From assembly GCF_000219605.1 (NCBI RefSeq), contig NC_015740.1:186001-250000 (forward strand): 64,000 nucleotides of DNA, written 5' to 3'. Of the stretch, positions 51,225 through 59,962 are shown piece after piece. Source of the DNA: Stutzerimonas stutzeri. Lineage in GTDB: Bacteria; Pseudomonadota; Gammaproteobacteria; Pseudomonadales; Pseudomonadaceae. Below the pieces are notes generated by a model. It saw only the letters and a program-made list of their open reading frames with translations, ran no database searches and was not told where the DNA came from. Position 1 is the first letter of the stretch, and every line of letters begins with the position of its first letter. Both the position numbers and the translations under genes were made by a program.

Positions 51225-52568
51225 TCAGTTGTCGCAACTTCCGGCCGGCAAATAGTCACTGCGGCTCAAGCCGTGGCGCTGCATCTTTTCGTTGAGGGTT
51301 CGGCGCGGCAGCTGCAGCAGGGTCATCACCTCGGCAATGTTGCCTTTGCATTGCTGCAACGCATTGTGCAGGCACTGCGCCTCGAAGGCTTCCATCTGCT
51401 CGGCCAGCGACTGTCCGCCGCTGCTCGCCGGGGCCGGCGCGCTGAGGCCGAGGGCGTGGCGTTCGGCGGCGTTGATCAGTTCGCGCACGTTGCCCGGCCA
51501 GTCGTGGGCGAGCAGCTGCGCCAGTTCGCCGGGCGTCACCGGTGGCGCGGCACGGCCGTGGCGCTGGGCGGCCTGGCTGGCGAAGTGTTCGAACAGCAGC
51601 GGAATGTCCTCGCGCCGCTCGCGCAGTGGCGGGATATGCAGCTCGGCGACGTTCAGCCGGTACAGCAGGTCCTCGCGGAAGCGCCCGCCACGCACCTCTT
51701 CCAGCAAATCCGGCTTGGCCGCGCTGATCACCCGCAGGTCGACCTCGATGCTGCGGTTGGAGCCCAACCGCTCCAGGGTCTTCTCCTGCAGCACGCGCAG
51801 CAGCTTGACCTGCTGTGCCAGCGGCATGCTTTCGATTTCGTCGAGAAACAGCGTGCCGCCGGCGGCGTGTTCGATGCGGCCGATGCGCTTGCCCTTGGCG
51901 CCGGTGAAGGCGCCGCTCTCGTGACCGAACAGCTCGCTCTCGAAGATGGTTTCCGGGATCGCCGCGCAGTTCAGCGCCACGAACGGCCCGCCGGCGCGCG
52001 GGCTGAAGTCGTGCAGGCAGCGCGCCACCTGCTCCTTGCCGCTGCCGGTTTCGCCGCGGATCAGCACGTTGACGTCGGTTCCGGCCAGCTCCAGCACCTG
52101 GCGTCGCAGGTTATCCATGGCGCGGGATACGCCCAGCAGCTGCGATTCGATACGCCCCTTGCGGGCGAACTGCTCGCGCAGCTGACGGTTCTCGCAGACC
52201 AGCCGGCGCTTGTCCATCGCGCGGCGCACGCTGTCCAGCAGGCGCTCGGGGGTGAAGGGCTTCTCGATGAAGTCGTAGGCGCCCTGACGCAGCGCCTGCA
52301 CGGCCATGGGCACGTCACCGTGGCCGGTGACCATGATCACCGGCAGGTCTGCATCCAGTTCGATCAGCCGCTCGAGCAGGCCGAGGCCGTCGAGGTCGGG
52401 CATGCGCACGTCGCTGATCAGCACACCGGGAAAGTCGCGATCCAGTACCGACAGCGCTTCCCGCGCGCGGGAAAAGGTGCGCACCTGGAAGCCGGAGAGC
52501 TCCAGCCATTGCTGCACGGCCTGACGGATCGCCGCCTCGTCATCGATGAAGATTACCTGCCCGCTCAT
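51225..52568 (-). CDS. dctD: Sigma-54-dependent response regulator DctD (C4-dicarboxylate)
   Basis: A 447-residue NtrC-family regulator. The receiver has phospho-acceptor Asp53 (GVLISDVRMPDLDGLGLLE). The AAA+ domain has Walker A GETGSGKEQVARCLHD and the sigma-54 contact loop GAFTGAKG. The C-terminal Fis-type HTH includes IAEVMTLLQLPRRTLNEKMQ. With DctB it senses succinate, fumarate or malate and activates the dicarboxylate carrier gene, which is not in this window. It starts 31 bases after dctB in the same orientation. Confidence 0.9.
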   Translation of the reverse strand: MSGQVIFIDDEAAIRQAVQQWLELSGFQVRTFSRAREALSVLDRDFPGVLISDVRMPDLDGLGLLERLIELDADLPVIMVTGHGDVPMAVQALRQGAYDFIEKPFTPERLLDSVRRAMDKRRLVCENRQLREQFARKGRIESQLLGVSRAMDNLRRQVLELAGTDVNVLIRGETGSGKEQVARCLHDFSPRAGGPFVALNCAAIPETIFESELFGHESGAFTGAKGKRIGRIEHAAGGTLFLDEIESMPLAQQVKLLRVLQEKTLERLGSNRSIEVDLRVISAAKPDLLEEVRGGRFREDLLYRLNVAELHIPPLRERREDIPLLFEHFASQAAQRHGRAAPPVTPGELAQLLAHDWPGNVRELINAAERHALGLSAPAPASSGGQSLAEQMEAFEAQCLHNALQQCKGNIAEVMTLLQLPRRTLNEKMQRHGLSRSDYLPAGSCDN

Positions 52569-52599
52569 TGCCAGCTCCTCGCGCTCGCGTCGCCGCAGT

Positions 52600-54363
52600 T
52601 TACTCGGCGGCGTGCACTTCGGCAGCCGGCAGCGTCAGGGTGAACACCGCGCCCTGTTCGTCGTTGCTCACCTCCAGGGTGCCGCCCATGTCGCGCACGA
52701 TGCCGTAGGACACCGCCAGGCCCAGGCCCAGGCCCTGACCGACCGGCTTGGTGGTGAAGAAGGGCTCGAACACCTGATCCAGATGCTCGCTGGCAATGCC
52801 GCCGCCATTGTCGGCAACGCTGAGCTGCCAGGCGTCGCCGACGCGCCGACAGAGGATGCGCAGGCGCCGTTGCGGTCGCTCGGCCATGGCGTCCAGCGCG
52901 TTGTGTAGCAGATTGATCAGCACCTGCTCCAGGCGGATCGCATCGCCACGCACCGTGGCCTCGGCCGGCACCTGGCGGAATACCTCCACCTGCTCGCTGC
53001 GAATGCGCGGCGACAGCAGCTGCAACGCCTGTTCCAGCACATCGGCCAGCGCCAGGTGCTGTTGCAGGCCGGCAGGGCTCTTGCGGGCAAAGGTCTTCAG
53101 ATGGCCAGTCAGCGCAGCCATGCGCTCGAGCAGGCCTTCCACGTGCCCGAGCCCTTCGCGCACTTCGCCATCCCGGCCGTTGTCGAGCAGCAGGCGCAGG
53201 CTGGCCAGCTGCATGCGCAGGGCGGTAAGCGGCTGGTTGATTTCGTGGGCCAGCGCGGCGGACATCTGCCCCAGTGCCGCCATGCGCGCAGCATGCACCA
53301 GCTCGTCCTGGGCGGTGTGCAGCTCGCGGGTGCGTTCCTGCACCAGGCGCTCCAGCTCAGTGCGGCTGCGCAATTCGAGGCGGCGGGTCTTGCGTCGCTG
53401 CGCCAGGTAGAGCAACAGGAACGCCAGCGTCATCCATACGCCGGCCGCGGCCAGACGATAGCTGCGCACCCTGGCGGCGATCGACTGCGGGTCATGCAGC
53501 AGGTGCAGGGTCCAGTCTTCCTCGGGCAATGCCAGACGTTGCCAGAGGTACTCGCGGCGGCCATCCGGGCCGTCCACCAGGCGGCGCTCGCTGCCCTCGT
53601 CGAGCTGCTGCACCCGGCTGCTCTGCAGCGGCTGCAGGGTCTGCTCGGCATAGCGGCGCACATCCACCAACCGGCTGCGCACCTCGTCGCTCAGCGGGCG
53701 CAGGTAGCGAAAGCGCCAGGCCGGGCGGTTGGTGAGGATGACGATGTCCAGCGAGTCGGCGATCAGCAGGATACCCGGCTGGCCGACCCAGTCGCGCTGC
53801 ATGTCCTCCAGTTCGAGCTTGACCACCAGTACGCCGAGCAGCTCGCCGGCAGTGTTCTTCACCGAACTTGAAAGGAAATAGCCGGGAATGCCGGTGGTCA
53901 CGCCGACCGCGAAGTAACGCCCGCTGCCATTGGCCACGGCGTCGCGGAAATAGGGGCGAAAGGCATAGTTGTTGCCGACGAAGCTGCTCCAGTCACGCCA
54001 GTTGCTGGCTGCGATGGTCTCGCCGTTACGATCCAGCAGGTACAGCACCGAGGAGCCCGCGGCGTGGTTCTGCTGCTCAAGCCGCTGGTTGAGCTGGCCG
54101 CGCAGCTGGCGGTTGCCCGGGTCGGCGAGTAATGCCTGGATGTCGCTGTCCAGCGCCAGCAACGCCGGCACCGATCGGAAGCGCTCGACCTGGGTGTGGA
54201 TGGCCTGCGCATAGAGCTCCAGCTGCCCCTGCGATTCCTGCCCGCGCTCGGCCCAGGCGCGCTGCTCGGCCAGCCGCCCGGCCCAGTACATGCTGAGCAG
54301 CAGACCGACGAGGATCAACGCCACGATCAGGCTGACGCGGCTGCGGTTGGAGATGACAGGCAT
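52600..54363 (-). CDS. dctB: Sensor histidine kinase DctB
   Basis: A 587-residue membrane kinase with a first helix SLIVALILVGLLLSMYWAGR, a ~250-residue periplasmic double-Cache-type sensor (AIHTQVERFRSVPALLALDS, YFAVGVTTGIPGYFLSSSVK), a second helix near 305-325 (AAGVWMTLAFLLLYLAQR), then the His-box with acceptor His near 370 (MSAALAHEINQPLTALRMQL). The ATPase domain has NLLHNALDAMA and GQGLGLGLAVSYGIVRDMGG. The pairing with dctD and the sensor type support C4-dicarboxylate sensing. Confidence 0.9.
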   Translation of the reverse strand: MPVISNRSRVSLIVALILVGLLLSMYWAGRLAEQRAWAERGQESQGQLELYAQAIHTQVERFRSVPALLALDSDIQALLADPGNRQLRGQLNQRLEQQNHAAGSSVLYLLDRNGETIAASNWRDWSSFVGNNYAFRPYFRDAVANGSGRYFAVGVTTGIPGYFLSSSVKNTAGELLGVLVVKLELEDMQRDWVGQPGILLIADSLDIVILTNRPAWRFRYLRPLSDEVRSRLVDVRRYAEQTLQPLQSSRVQQLDEGSERRLVDGPDGRREYLWQRLALPEEDWTLHLLHDPQSIAARVRSYRLAAAGVWMTLAFLLLYLAQRRKTRRLELRSRTELERLVQERTRELHTAQDELVHAARMAALGQMSAALAHEINQPLTALRMQLASLRLLLDNGRDGEVREGLGHVEGLLERMAALTGHLKTFARKSPAGLQQHLALADVLEQALQLLSPRIRSEQVEVFRQVPAEATVRGDAIRLEQVLINLLHNALDAMAERPQRRLRILCRRVGDAWQLSVADNGGGIASEHLDQVFEPFFTTKPVGQGLGLGLAVSYGIVRDMGGTLEVSNDEQGAVFTLTLPAAEVHAAE

Positions 54364-54567
54364 TGGCGACGCTCGCGAAAGGACGCGACGATGGTAAGCG
54401 AAAGCCGTAGCGCCTGTAGACCGACCGGCGAGCCGATCGACACCAAAGTCTTGATCCAGACATGTAGAGGCAAAGTGCCATCACACATATACTGTGGGGA
54501 GTTCTTGTAGTGGCGAGCATGGAACGCTTGCGCGGCTACCAGCGCCGCTCACGAATCGAGGTGCGCC

Positions 54568-55785
54568 TTGCTCAGAAAAATCCTTGTCAGTCAGCTTCGC
54601 TTCGGCATGTACGTACACGCTCTGGAGGGCAGCTGGTTCGACCATCCGTTCTGGCGCAGCAAGTTCCTGCTGACCGATCCCGCCGACCTGCAGACGCTGC
54701 GCGGCAGTGGCGTCAAGGCGCTGTGGATCAACGTGGAAAAGGGCGTGGATGTCGAAACGGCAACGCCGGCCGCCGCCGATGCGCCACCGCTGGTGCAACC
54801 ACCGGAGCCCTCCAGCCTGCCGTCGGACGCCACCACCTCGACGCAGCAGTGCAGCGTGGATGACGAGTTGCAGCGCGCGAGCCGGCTGCTCAAGCGCTCC
54901 AAGGAGCAGGTGACCTCGATGTTCAACGAGGCTCGTCTGGGCAAAGCCGTCGATCCGCAACAGTGCCAGCCCCTGGTGGAGCAGATATCCGCCTCGCTGG
55001 CGCGCAACGGTTCGGCGCTGCTGAGCCTGGCGCGCCTGAAGACCAAGGACGAATACACCTACATGCATTCGGTGGCGGTGTGCGCGCTGATGGTCGCGCT
55101 CGCCCGTCAGCTGGACCTGCCCGAGGATCAGGTGCACGAAGCCGGGATGGCCGGGTTGCTGCACGACATCGGCAAGATGGCCATGCCGCTGGATGTGCTC
55201 AACAAGCCGGGCAAGCTGAGCGACGACGAGTACGCCATCATGCGCAGCCACCCGGAGCGCGGCCATGCCATGCTGCTCGCCGCGCAGACCGCCGTATCCG
55301 ACGCGGTGCTGGACGTCTGCCTGCATCACCATGAAAAGGTCGACGGCACCGGCTACCCGCACCGGCTGGCGGGCGAAGAGATCAGCCTGCTGGCTCGCAT
55401 GGGTGCGATCTGCGATGTGTACGACGCCATCACTTCGAACCGCCCGTACAAGACGGCCTGGGATGCCTCGGGCTCGCTGGCACGCATGGCCCAGTGGCAA
55501 GGGCATTTCGATACGCAGCTGCTGCACGCCTTCGTCCGTACCGTGGGCATTTATCCGCTGGGCTCGCTGGTGCGGCTGCAGTCGGGTCGGCTCGGCGTGG
55601 TTATCGAGCATCATCCGCAGCAACTGACCGCGCCGCGGCTGAAGCTGTTCTATTCGGTGCGCACCCGGGCGGCGATTCCGGCCCAGGAGCTGGATCTCTC
55701 CAACCCTCAATGCGGCGACCGCATCGTCGGTCGGGAAGATCCCGCCGCCTGGGGTTTCAACAATCTGGACGAGCTCTGGACCTAG
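54568..55785 (+). CDS. HD-GYP cyclic-di-GMP phosphodiesterase with DUF3391 domain
   Basis: A 405-residue cytoplasmic protein. The N-terminal DUF3391 region (KILVSQLRFGMYVHALEGSW, HPFWRSKFLLTDPADL) precedes an HD-GYP domain with HD in AGLLHDIGKMAMPL (near 198) and HHHEKVDGTGYPHRLAGEEI (near 262). Intact metal and GYP residues indicate that it hydrolyses cyclic-di-GMP. The start is TTG at 54568, six bases after GAGGTG; the first in-frame ATG (54607) would cut into the conserved N-terminus. Divergent from dctB. Confidence 0.9.
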   Translation: MLRKILVSQLRFGMYVHALEGSWFDHPFWRSKFLLTDPADLQTLRGSGVKALWINVEKGVDVETATPAAADAPPLVQPPEPSSLPSDATTSTQQCSVDDELQRASRLLKRSKEQVTSMFNEARLGKAVDPQQCQPLVEQISASLARNGSALLSLARLKTKDEYTYMHSVAVCALMVALARQLDLPEDQVHEAGMAGLLHDIGKMAMPLDVLNKPGKLSDDEYAIMRSHPERGHAMLLAAQTAVSDAVLDVCLHHHEKVDGTGYPHRLAGEEISLLARMGAICDVYDAITSNRPYKTAWDASGSLARMAQWQGHFDTQLLHAFVRTVGIYPLGSLVRLQSGRLGVVIEHHPQQLTAPRLKLFYSVRTRAAIPAQELDLSNPQCGDRIVGREDPAAWGFNNLDELWT

Positions 55786-56045
55786 CTCGGCAGCCCGGCT
55801 CGCCAGTCGAGCCTTCGTCGTTCCAGATGGCCAGACGACTGCCTTCCTGACGGTGGTCATCCCCTGCGTCCTGGCCTACCGTGTTCGGGTAGACGAGCCG
55901 TTGGTGAGCAGGCAGCAACGAGCGCCGCGACGGCACCGATGCCCGGGTGCCGGGTCTCAACAAGCGAGCGCGATGATCGCCTCGGCGTGCATGGCGAACC
56001 CGCGGCCATCGACCCGATCGTGAGCCACTGACCAGGAGAAGCACC

Positions 56046-56897
56046 ATGACCCATGTAATGGCTTGTATCGACGGCTCTCCGCAGGCCGCGGCGGTCTGTG
56101 ATTGCGCCGCCTGGGCCAGCCGGCGGCTGGGCGCGCCGCTGACGCTGCTTCACGTGCTGGATCGCCAGCAGTACCCGATGTCGGGCGACCTCAGCGGCAT
56201 CATCGGGCTCGGCAGCCGCGAGTTCCTGCTGCAGGAGCTGGCGACGCTGGACGAAAAGCGCGCCAAGCTCGCCCTTGAGGAGGGCCGCATGATGCTCGAT
56301 GCGGCGCGCCAGCGGGCGATTGCCGCCGGTGTCGCCCAGCCGGAATGCCGGCAGCGTCATGGCGACCTGGTCGAAGCCCTGCGGGATCTGCAGAACGAAA
56401 CGCGCCTGCTGGTGATCGGCCGCCAGGGTGAGGACAGTGACGATGCCCTCCAGCACATCGGCAGCCAGCTGGAGAATGTCATCCGCACCATGCAGCGACC
56501 TATCCTGGTGGTACCCGGCGAATTCAGTGCGCCGCAGAGCGTGATGCTCGCCTTCGACGGCAGTGCCACCAGCCGCAAGGGCATGGAAATGCTGGCCGGC
56601 AGCCCGCTGTTCAAAGGCATGCCGATCCATCTGGTGATGGTTGGGCAGGATGGCGCCGAGCACCGCGCGCAACTGGAAGATGCGCGCGCCGTACTGGCGT
56701 CGGCCGGTTTCGCGGTGCAGATCGCCATCCGCGACGGTGAGGTCGAGCCGACCCTGCATGCCTATCAGGCCGAGCACGGCATTGATCTGCTGGTGATGGG
56801 CGCCTACGGTCATTCGCGCATTCGCCAGTTCTTCGTCGGCAGCACCACCACCAACATGATCCGCACCACCCGCACGCCGCTGCTGTTGCTGCGTTGA
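56046..56897 (+). CDS. Universal stress protein with two Usp domains
   Basis: A 283-residue tandem Usp protein. Domain 1 spans ~1-145 (THVMACIDGSPQAAAVCDCA, LLVIGRQGEDSDDALQHIGS) and domain 2 ~155-283 (VMLAFDGSATSRKGMEMLAG, LLVMGAYGHSRIRQFFVGST). Domain 2 keeps the ATP-type GxxGx9GS/T pattern, while domain 1 is altered. Family members help survival in stationary phase or low oxygen. AGGAGAAGC precedes the ATG. The 260 bases after the HD-GYP gene hold no convincing gene. Confidence 0.93.
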   Translation: MTHVMACIDGSPQAAAVCDCAAWASRRLGAPLTLLHVLDRQQYPMSGDLSGIIGLGSREFLLQELATLDEKRAKLALEEGRMMLDAARQRAIAAGVAQPECRQRHGDLVEALRDLQNETRLLVIGRQGEDSDDALQHIGSQLENVIRTMQRPILVVPGEFSAPQSVMLAFDGSATSRKGMEMLAGSPLFKGMPIHLVMVGQDGAEHRAQLEDARAVLASAGFAVQIAIRDGEVEPTLHAYQAEHGIDLLVMGAYGHSRIRQFFVGSTTTNMIRTTRTPLLLLR

Positions 56898-56944
56898 CGG
56901 CAGCACGCCGCGCCCGTCGACGTCGGGCGCAGCGGCCAGCCTCT

Positions 56945-58126
56945 TCAGCGGTACAGGTCGGCGCGTGTCCAGGGCAGCTCGTGGGAGCCGTCCGGCAGCG
57001 GCTTGGTCGCCAGAATCTGATGCAGGTCGATCCAGTCGCGGCGGAAACCATAGGCGCAACCCGCCAGATACAGCCGCCAGATACGCAGCGCCCGCTCGGG
57101 CACCAGCGCCTGGGCCTCGGCGAGCCGGGCTTCCAGCCGCTCGCTCCACAGCTGCAGCGTACGTGCGTAATGCAGGCGCAGGCTTTCCACGTCGACGATC
57201 TCCAGCCCCGCTTCGCTGATGCAGCCGCTGATGTTCACCAGGTGCGGCAGCTCGCCATGGGGAAACACGTAGCGATCGATGAACTCGCCGGCGCCATGGC
57301 CCACCGGCCGGCCATCGAGATGGCGCGAGGTGATGCCGTGGTTCAGTACCAAGCCACCCGGACGCACTGCGCCGAACAGCCGCTGGCAGTACAGCGGCAG
57401 ATTGGCGTGGCCGACGTGCTCGAACATGCCGACGCTGACCACCTTGTCGAAGCGCTCGTCCTGCGGCAGGTCGCGGTAATCCATCAGCTCCAGCTGAATC
57501 TGATCCTGCAGCCCCTCGGTCGCCACGCGCTCGCGGGCTAGCGCCAGCTGCTCGCGGCTGAGGGTGATGCCGAACACCCGAGCGCCGAACTCGCGGGCGG
57601 CGAAGCGGGCCAATCCGCCCCAACCGCATCCGACATCCAGCAGGCGGTCGCCGGGCTTGAGCCGCAGCTTGCGGCAGATCAGGCGCAGCTTGGCCTGCTG
57701 CGCCTGGTCGATAGCCTCTTCGCCGGTCTCGAAGTAGGCACAGGAATAGACCATGTCGCGGTCCAGCCAGAGCTGGTAGAAGTCGTTGGACAGGTCATAG
57801 TGGTAGGAGATGGCCTCGGCGTCTGTCGCCTTGTCATGGGCCTCGCGTGCCGGTGTCGAGAAATCGTCCTGGCTCATTGCCCGACTGATCACGTCGCCGA
57901 TACGGATGACCTCATCCACTGGCCCGTGCAGGTCGATCTGACCTTCGACATAGGCGGCGCCAAGCACATCCAGACTGGGACTGGCCAACTGAGTGACGAG
58001 GCTGGGGTCCCTGATGACCAGCGTGACGGAAGGGGCGGGGCCGATGTCGATCTCCTTGCCATCCCACAGCTGCAGTTTCAGTGGCACGGCGAGTTCTTTC
58101 AGGGCCGGTAGCAGTGTCGCCAGCAT
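56945..58126 (-). CDS. cfa: Cyclopropane-fatty-acyl-phospholipid synthase family
   Basis: A 393-residue enzyme that methylates double bonds of membrane lipid acyl chains using S-adenosylmethionine. The N-terminal lipid-interaction domain is followed by YDLSNDFYQLWLDRDMVYSC, SAM motif GDRLLDVGCGWGGLARFAAR, VFGITLSREQLALARERVAT, and FDKVVSVGMFEHVGHANLPL. RYVFPHGELPHLVNISGCIS is also conserved. Length fits Cfa. GGAGATCGAGC before the ATG sets the start. Monocistronic. Confidence 0.93.
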   Translation of the reverse strand: MLATLLPALKELAVPLKLQLWDGKEIDIGPAPSVTLVIRDPSLVTQLASPSLDVLGAAYVEGQIDLHGPVDEVIRIGDVISRAMSQDDFSTPAREAHDKATDAEAISYHYDLSNDFYQLWLDRDMVYSCAYFETGEEAIDQAQQAKLRLICRKLRLKPGDRLLDVGCGWGGLARFAAREFGARVFGITLSREQLALARERVATEGLQDQIQLELMDYRDLPQDERFDKVVSVGMFEHVGHANLPLYCQRLFGAVRPGGLVLNHGITSRHLDGRPVGHGAGEFIDRYVFPHGELPHLVNISGCISEAGLEIVDVESLRLHYARTLQLWSERLEARLAEAQALVPERALRIWRLYLAGCAYGFRRDWIDLHQILATKPLPDGSHELPWTRADLYR

Positions 58127-58277
58127 GCTCGATCTCCTATCTGTGCATCCGTGAAAAATCCTAGACCATGAAATCGAAACTGTAGGCTATGGTGATGATA
58201 GTTTCATGCAATGGCCCGAACGGCGGCGAACGTGCGCTTGACGGCTTAACTCGTCGGCTTGGTCCAGAAGAGGCGTT

Positions 58278-58652
58278 ATGCAGCAGTCTCCCTCACCACG
58301 CGTGCTGATCCTGGTAGCCAGCGGCCCCAGTACCCCCGCCCGTTGCGCCGCGCCATTCCACATCGCGACGCTGCTCGCCTGCATGGATGCCGAGGTCACC
58401 CTCTACCTCACCGGAGAGGCCACGCAGCTGGCGTACCCCGAGGTCGCCGCAACGTTGCGCGCGGTGGACGGGGGCGAACCGTTGTTGCACTTTATTCGCA
58501 ATGCGAAAGCGGCGGGTGCGCGGCTGCTGATGTGCCGCCAGCCCGGCGCCCAGTTGGAGGCCTCCGCGCTGATCGCCGAGCTGGACGACATCTCCAGCGG
58601 TGGCGAGCTGGCGCAGATGATCCTGGAGTACGAGCGGGTGCTGACCCTATGA
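58278..58652 (+). CDS. DsrE/DsrF-like family protein
   Basis: A 124-residue protein of the DsrE-like fold (PRVLILVASGPSTPARCAAP, FHIATLLACMDAEVTLYLTG, NAKAAGARLLMCRQPGAQLE). Two Cys (in ARCAAP and LMCRQ) sit where sulfur-carrier relatives have exchangeable thiols; LMC is the position of the usual conserved Cys. The GcvH-like gene starts inside its stop (4-base overlap, ATGA). DsrE-like/lipoate-protein partnerships occur in sulfur metabolism, but a specific function is unproven. Confidence 0.8.
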   Translation: MQQSPSPRVLILVASGPSTPARCAAPFHIATLLACMDAEVTLYLTGEATQLAYPEVAATLRAVDGGEPLLHFIRNAKAAGARLLMCRQPGAQLEASALIAELDDISSGGELAQMILEYERVLTL

Positions 58653-59113
58653 ATGTACAGGGCCTGGAATTTCCCGACACGCTGCGTTACGCGCCGGAGG
58701 ACAGCCTGTGGCTGCGCGAGGAAGCCGACGGCAGCGTCACCCTCGGCCTGACTGCCTACGGTTGCGCGCTCTACGGCTAGATATTCGCTTTTACTCCCAA
58801 GCGCGTCGGCGCCCGCATCGAGCGCGACCGCAGCTTCGGCGTGGTGGAGTTCGCCAAGGCCGCGTCCTCGGCACGCTGTCCACTTAGCGGCACACTGTTG
58901 GCGGTGAACGAAGCGCTGCTGAAGCGCCCCGGGCTGATCAACCAGGACTGTTACGGCGAAGGCTGGATGGTCCGCCTGCAACCCGAGAACTGGGCTGCTG
59001 CGCGCGACGCCTTCCCACTGGGCGAAGCAGCCCAGCCGGCAATCGCCGAACGCATGCGCCTGGACAACTTCGACCCGGCCAACGCCCATGTGCAGGCGTT
59101 GCAGTGGAAGTAA
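58649..59113 (+). pseudogene. GcvH-like lipoyl-carrier protein interrupted by an in-frame TAG
   Basis: One frame from ATG 58649 to the stop at 59113 reads as a GcvH-like protein except for a TAG at 58778-58780. Before it: GLEFPDTLRYAPEDSLWLRE and LTAYGCALYG. After it, in the same frame: IFAFTPKRVGARIERDRSFG, VVEFAKAASSARCPLSGTLL, NEALLKRPGLINQDCYGEGW. Homologues have Glu (GEI) at the stop position, so a single G-to-T change of GAG would explain it. The lipoylation-type Lys (EFAK) and the downstream part are otherwise intact, so the lesion looks recent or a sequence error. Translation from 58649 as read gives only 43 residues. Confidence 0.75.
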
Positions 59114-59135
59114 CGGTGCTGCAGGCTGCTCGGTA

Positions 59136-59155
59136 CGGTGGGCTTCAGCCCACCG
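59136..59155. repeat. Hairpin after the GcvH-like gene
   Basis: CGGTGGG-CTTCAG-CCCACCG is a perfect seven-base stem, a type of short hairpin found between genes in pseudomonads. No T-run follows, so it is not a clear terminator. Confidence 0.5.
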
Positions 59156-59204
59156 CTTCCAATGCACGCCCCGATGCCGCGATGGTTGCGCTGAGCCCTC
59201 AAGA

Positions 59205-59516
59205 CTAATCCGGCGTCGAATAGCCCAGCAGTTGTTCGCAGCTTTCCTTGATCGCCTGATCGAGCTGGCGGATGCAGAGTTCGATCGCCATATCGCGGGT
59301 GCGCTTGTTCGACCATTCCAGTTCTGCCAGCGTCTCGACAAGGTCCTGATGACCATTCTCGTTGACCAGCATTCCATGCCGTACCGTCAACGTGCGGCCC
59401 TGCAGACTCAGCTGCACCGGGTCCCGGCCCACCAGCGAAGCACCTGCCGTCAACAGGCAATCGATATGGTCTCGCAGCGCATGAAATGCACGCCGCTCGT
59501 CGATCCGATCGTTCAC
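59205..59516 (-). CDS. Small conserved-looking hypothetical protein
   Basis: A 103-residue soluble protein (MNDRIDERRAFHALRDHIDC, GASLVGRDPVQLSLQGRTLT, RDMAIELCIRQLDQAIKESC). It has no signal or membrane segment. GGAGAGACGC precedes the ATG at 59516, and codon use is that of the neighbourhood, so it is probably expressed. No family recognised. It lies just downstream of tRNA-Sec on the same strand. Confidence 0.65.
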   Translation of the reverse strand: MNDRIDERRAFHALRDHIDCLLTAGASLVGRDPVQLSLQGRTLTVRHGMLVNENGHQDLVETLAELEWSNKRTRDMAIELCIRQLDQAIKESCEQLLGYSTPD

Positions 59517-59653
59517 AAGCGTCTCTCCATCCCTGGAAAGAAAAACGCCGATTGTGACGCGCTTCGCATGATAAGGCGATGGCTTTTTGATATCTGGGTC
59601 AGACTGTCGCAGACCGACTTGGCGGCTGGAGAGAGGGTGGAGGCGAGGGAGAT

Positions 59654-59749
59654 TGGCGGAAGGCAGTGAGAGTCGAACTCACCCGGGAGCGGCTGCCGCC
59701 CCCAACCGGGTTTGAAGCCCGGCCGCACCACCGGGTGCGATTGCCTTCC
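59654..59749 (-). tRNA. selC: Selenocysteine tRNA (anticodon TCA)
   Basis: Read on the minus strand from 59749: GGAAGGCAATCGCACCCGG ... GGGCTTCAAACCC ... GAGTTCGACTCTC ... GCCTTCCG, then CCA is encoded. The anticodon loop CTTCAAA gives TCA, reading UGA. The 8-base acceptor stem, long variable arm and total of 96 nt including CCA are characteristic of tRNA-Sec. SelB is encoded about 2.4 kb upstream, so the selenocysteine system is present. Its 5' half is duplicated at 62099-62137. Confidence 0.95.
59711..59749. repeat. Attachment-site-like repeat, copy inside selC
   Basis: These 39 bases, the 5' half of tRNA-Sec from its first base to the anticodon loop, match 62099-62137 with one difference (C here at 59723, T at 62111). 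They mark one end of the inserted segment. Confidence 0.75.
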
Positions 59750-59962
59750 ATGAACGATGGTTTTGGCGTGTTTCTGTTGCGCCCGATTGAGGAATAGCAA
59801 CAGAGCGGGCCGGGACGAAAGCTAGCATGTAACGCCGCTTGAGTGGCAACATCGAGCCGTGGCCCGAACTATTACACGCAGTCCCGTTCGGGCTGGCCAG
59901 CCAGCACAGGGTAGCGGTCCGTAAGGAATGACGAGGCGCGGGCGCGTCCGCGGGAATGGAAT

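Noticed and set aside
55757..56047. Minus-strand frame between the HD-GYP and Usp genes
   Set aside because: No ribosome site, overlaps the end of the HD-GYP gene, and the translation is Arg/Ser-rich with no family.
58778..58780. Amber codon read as pyrrolysine or efficiently suppressed
   Set aside because: Nothing in the window suggests a pyrrolysine system. The selenocysteine system recodes UGA, not UAG, so a mutation or sequencing error is simpler.
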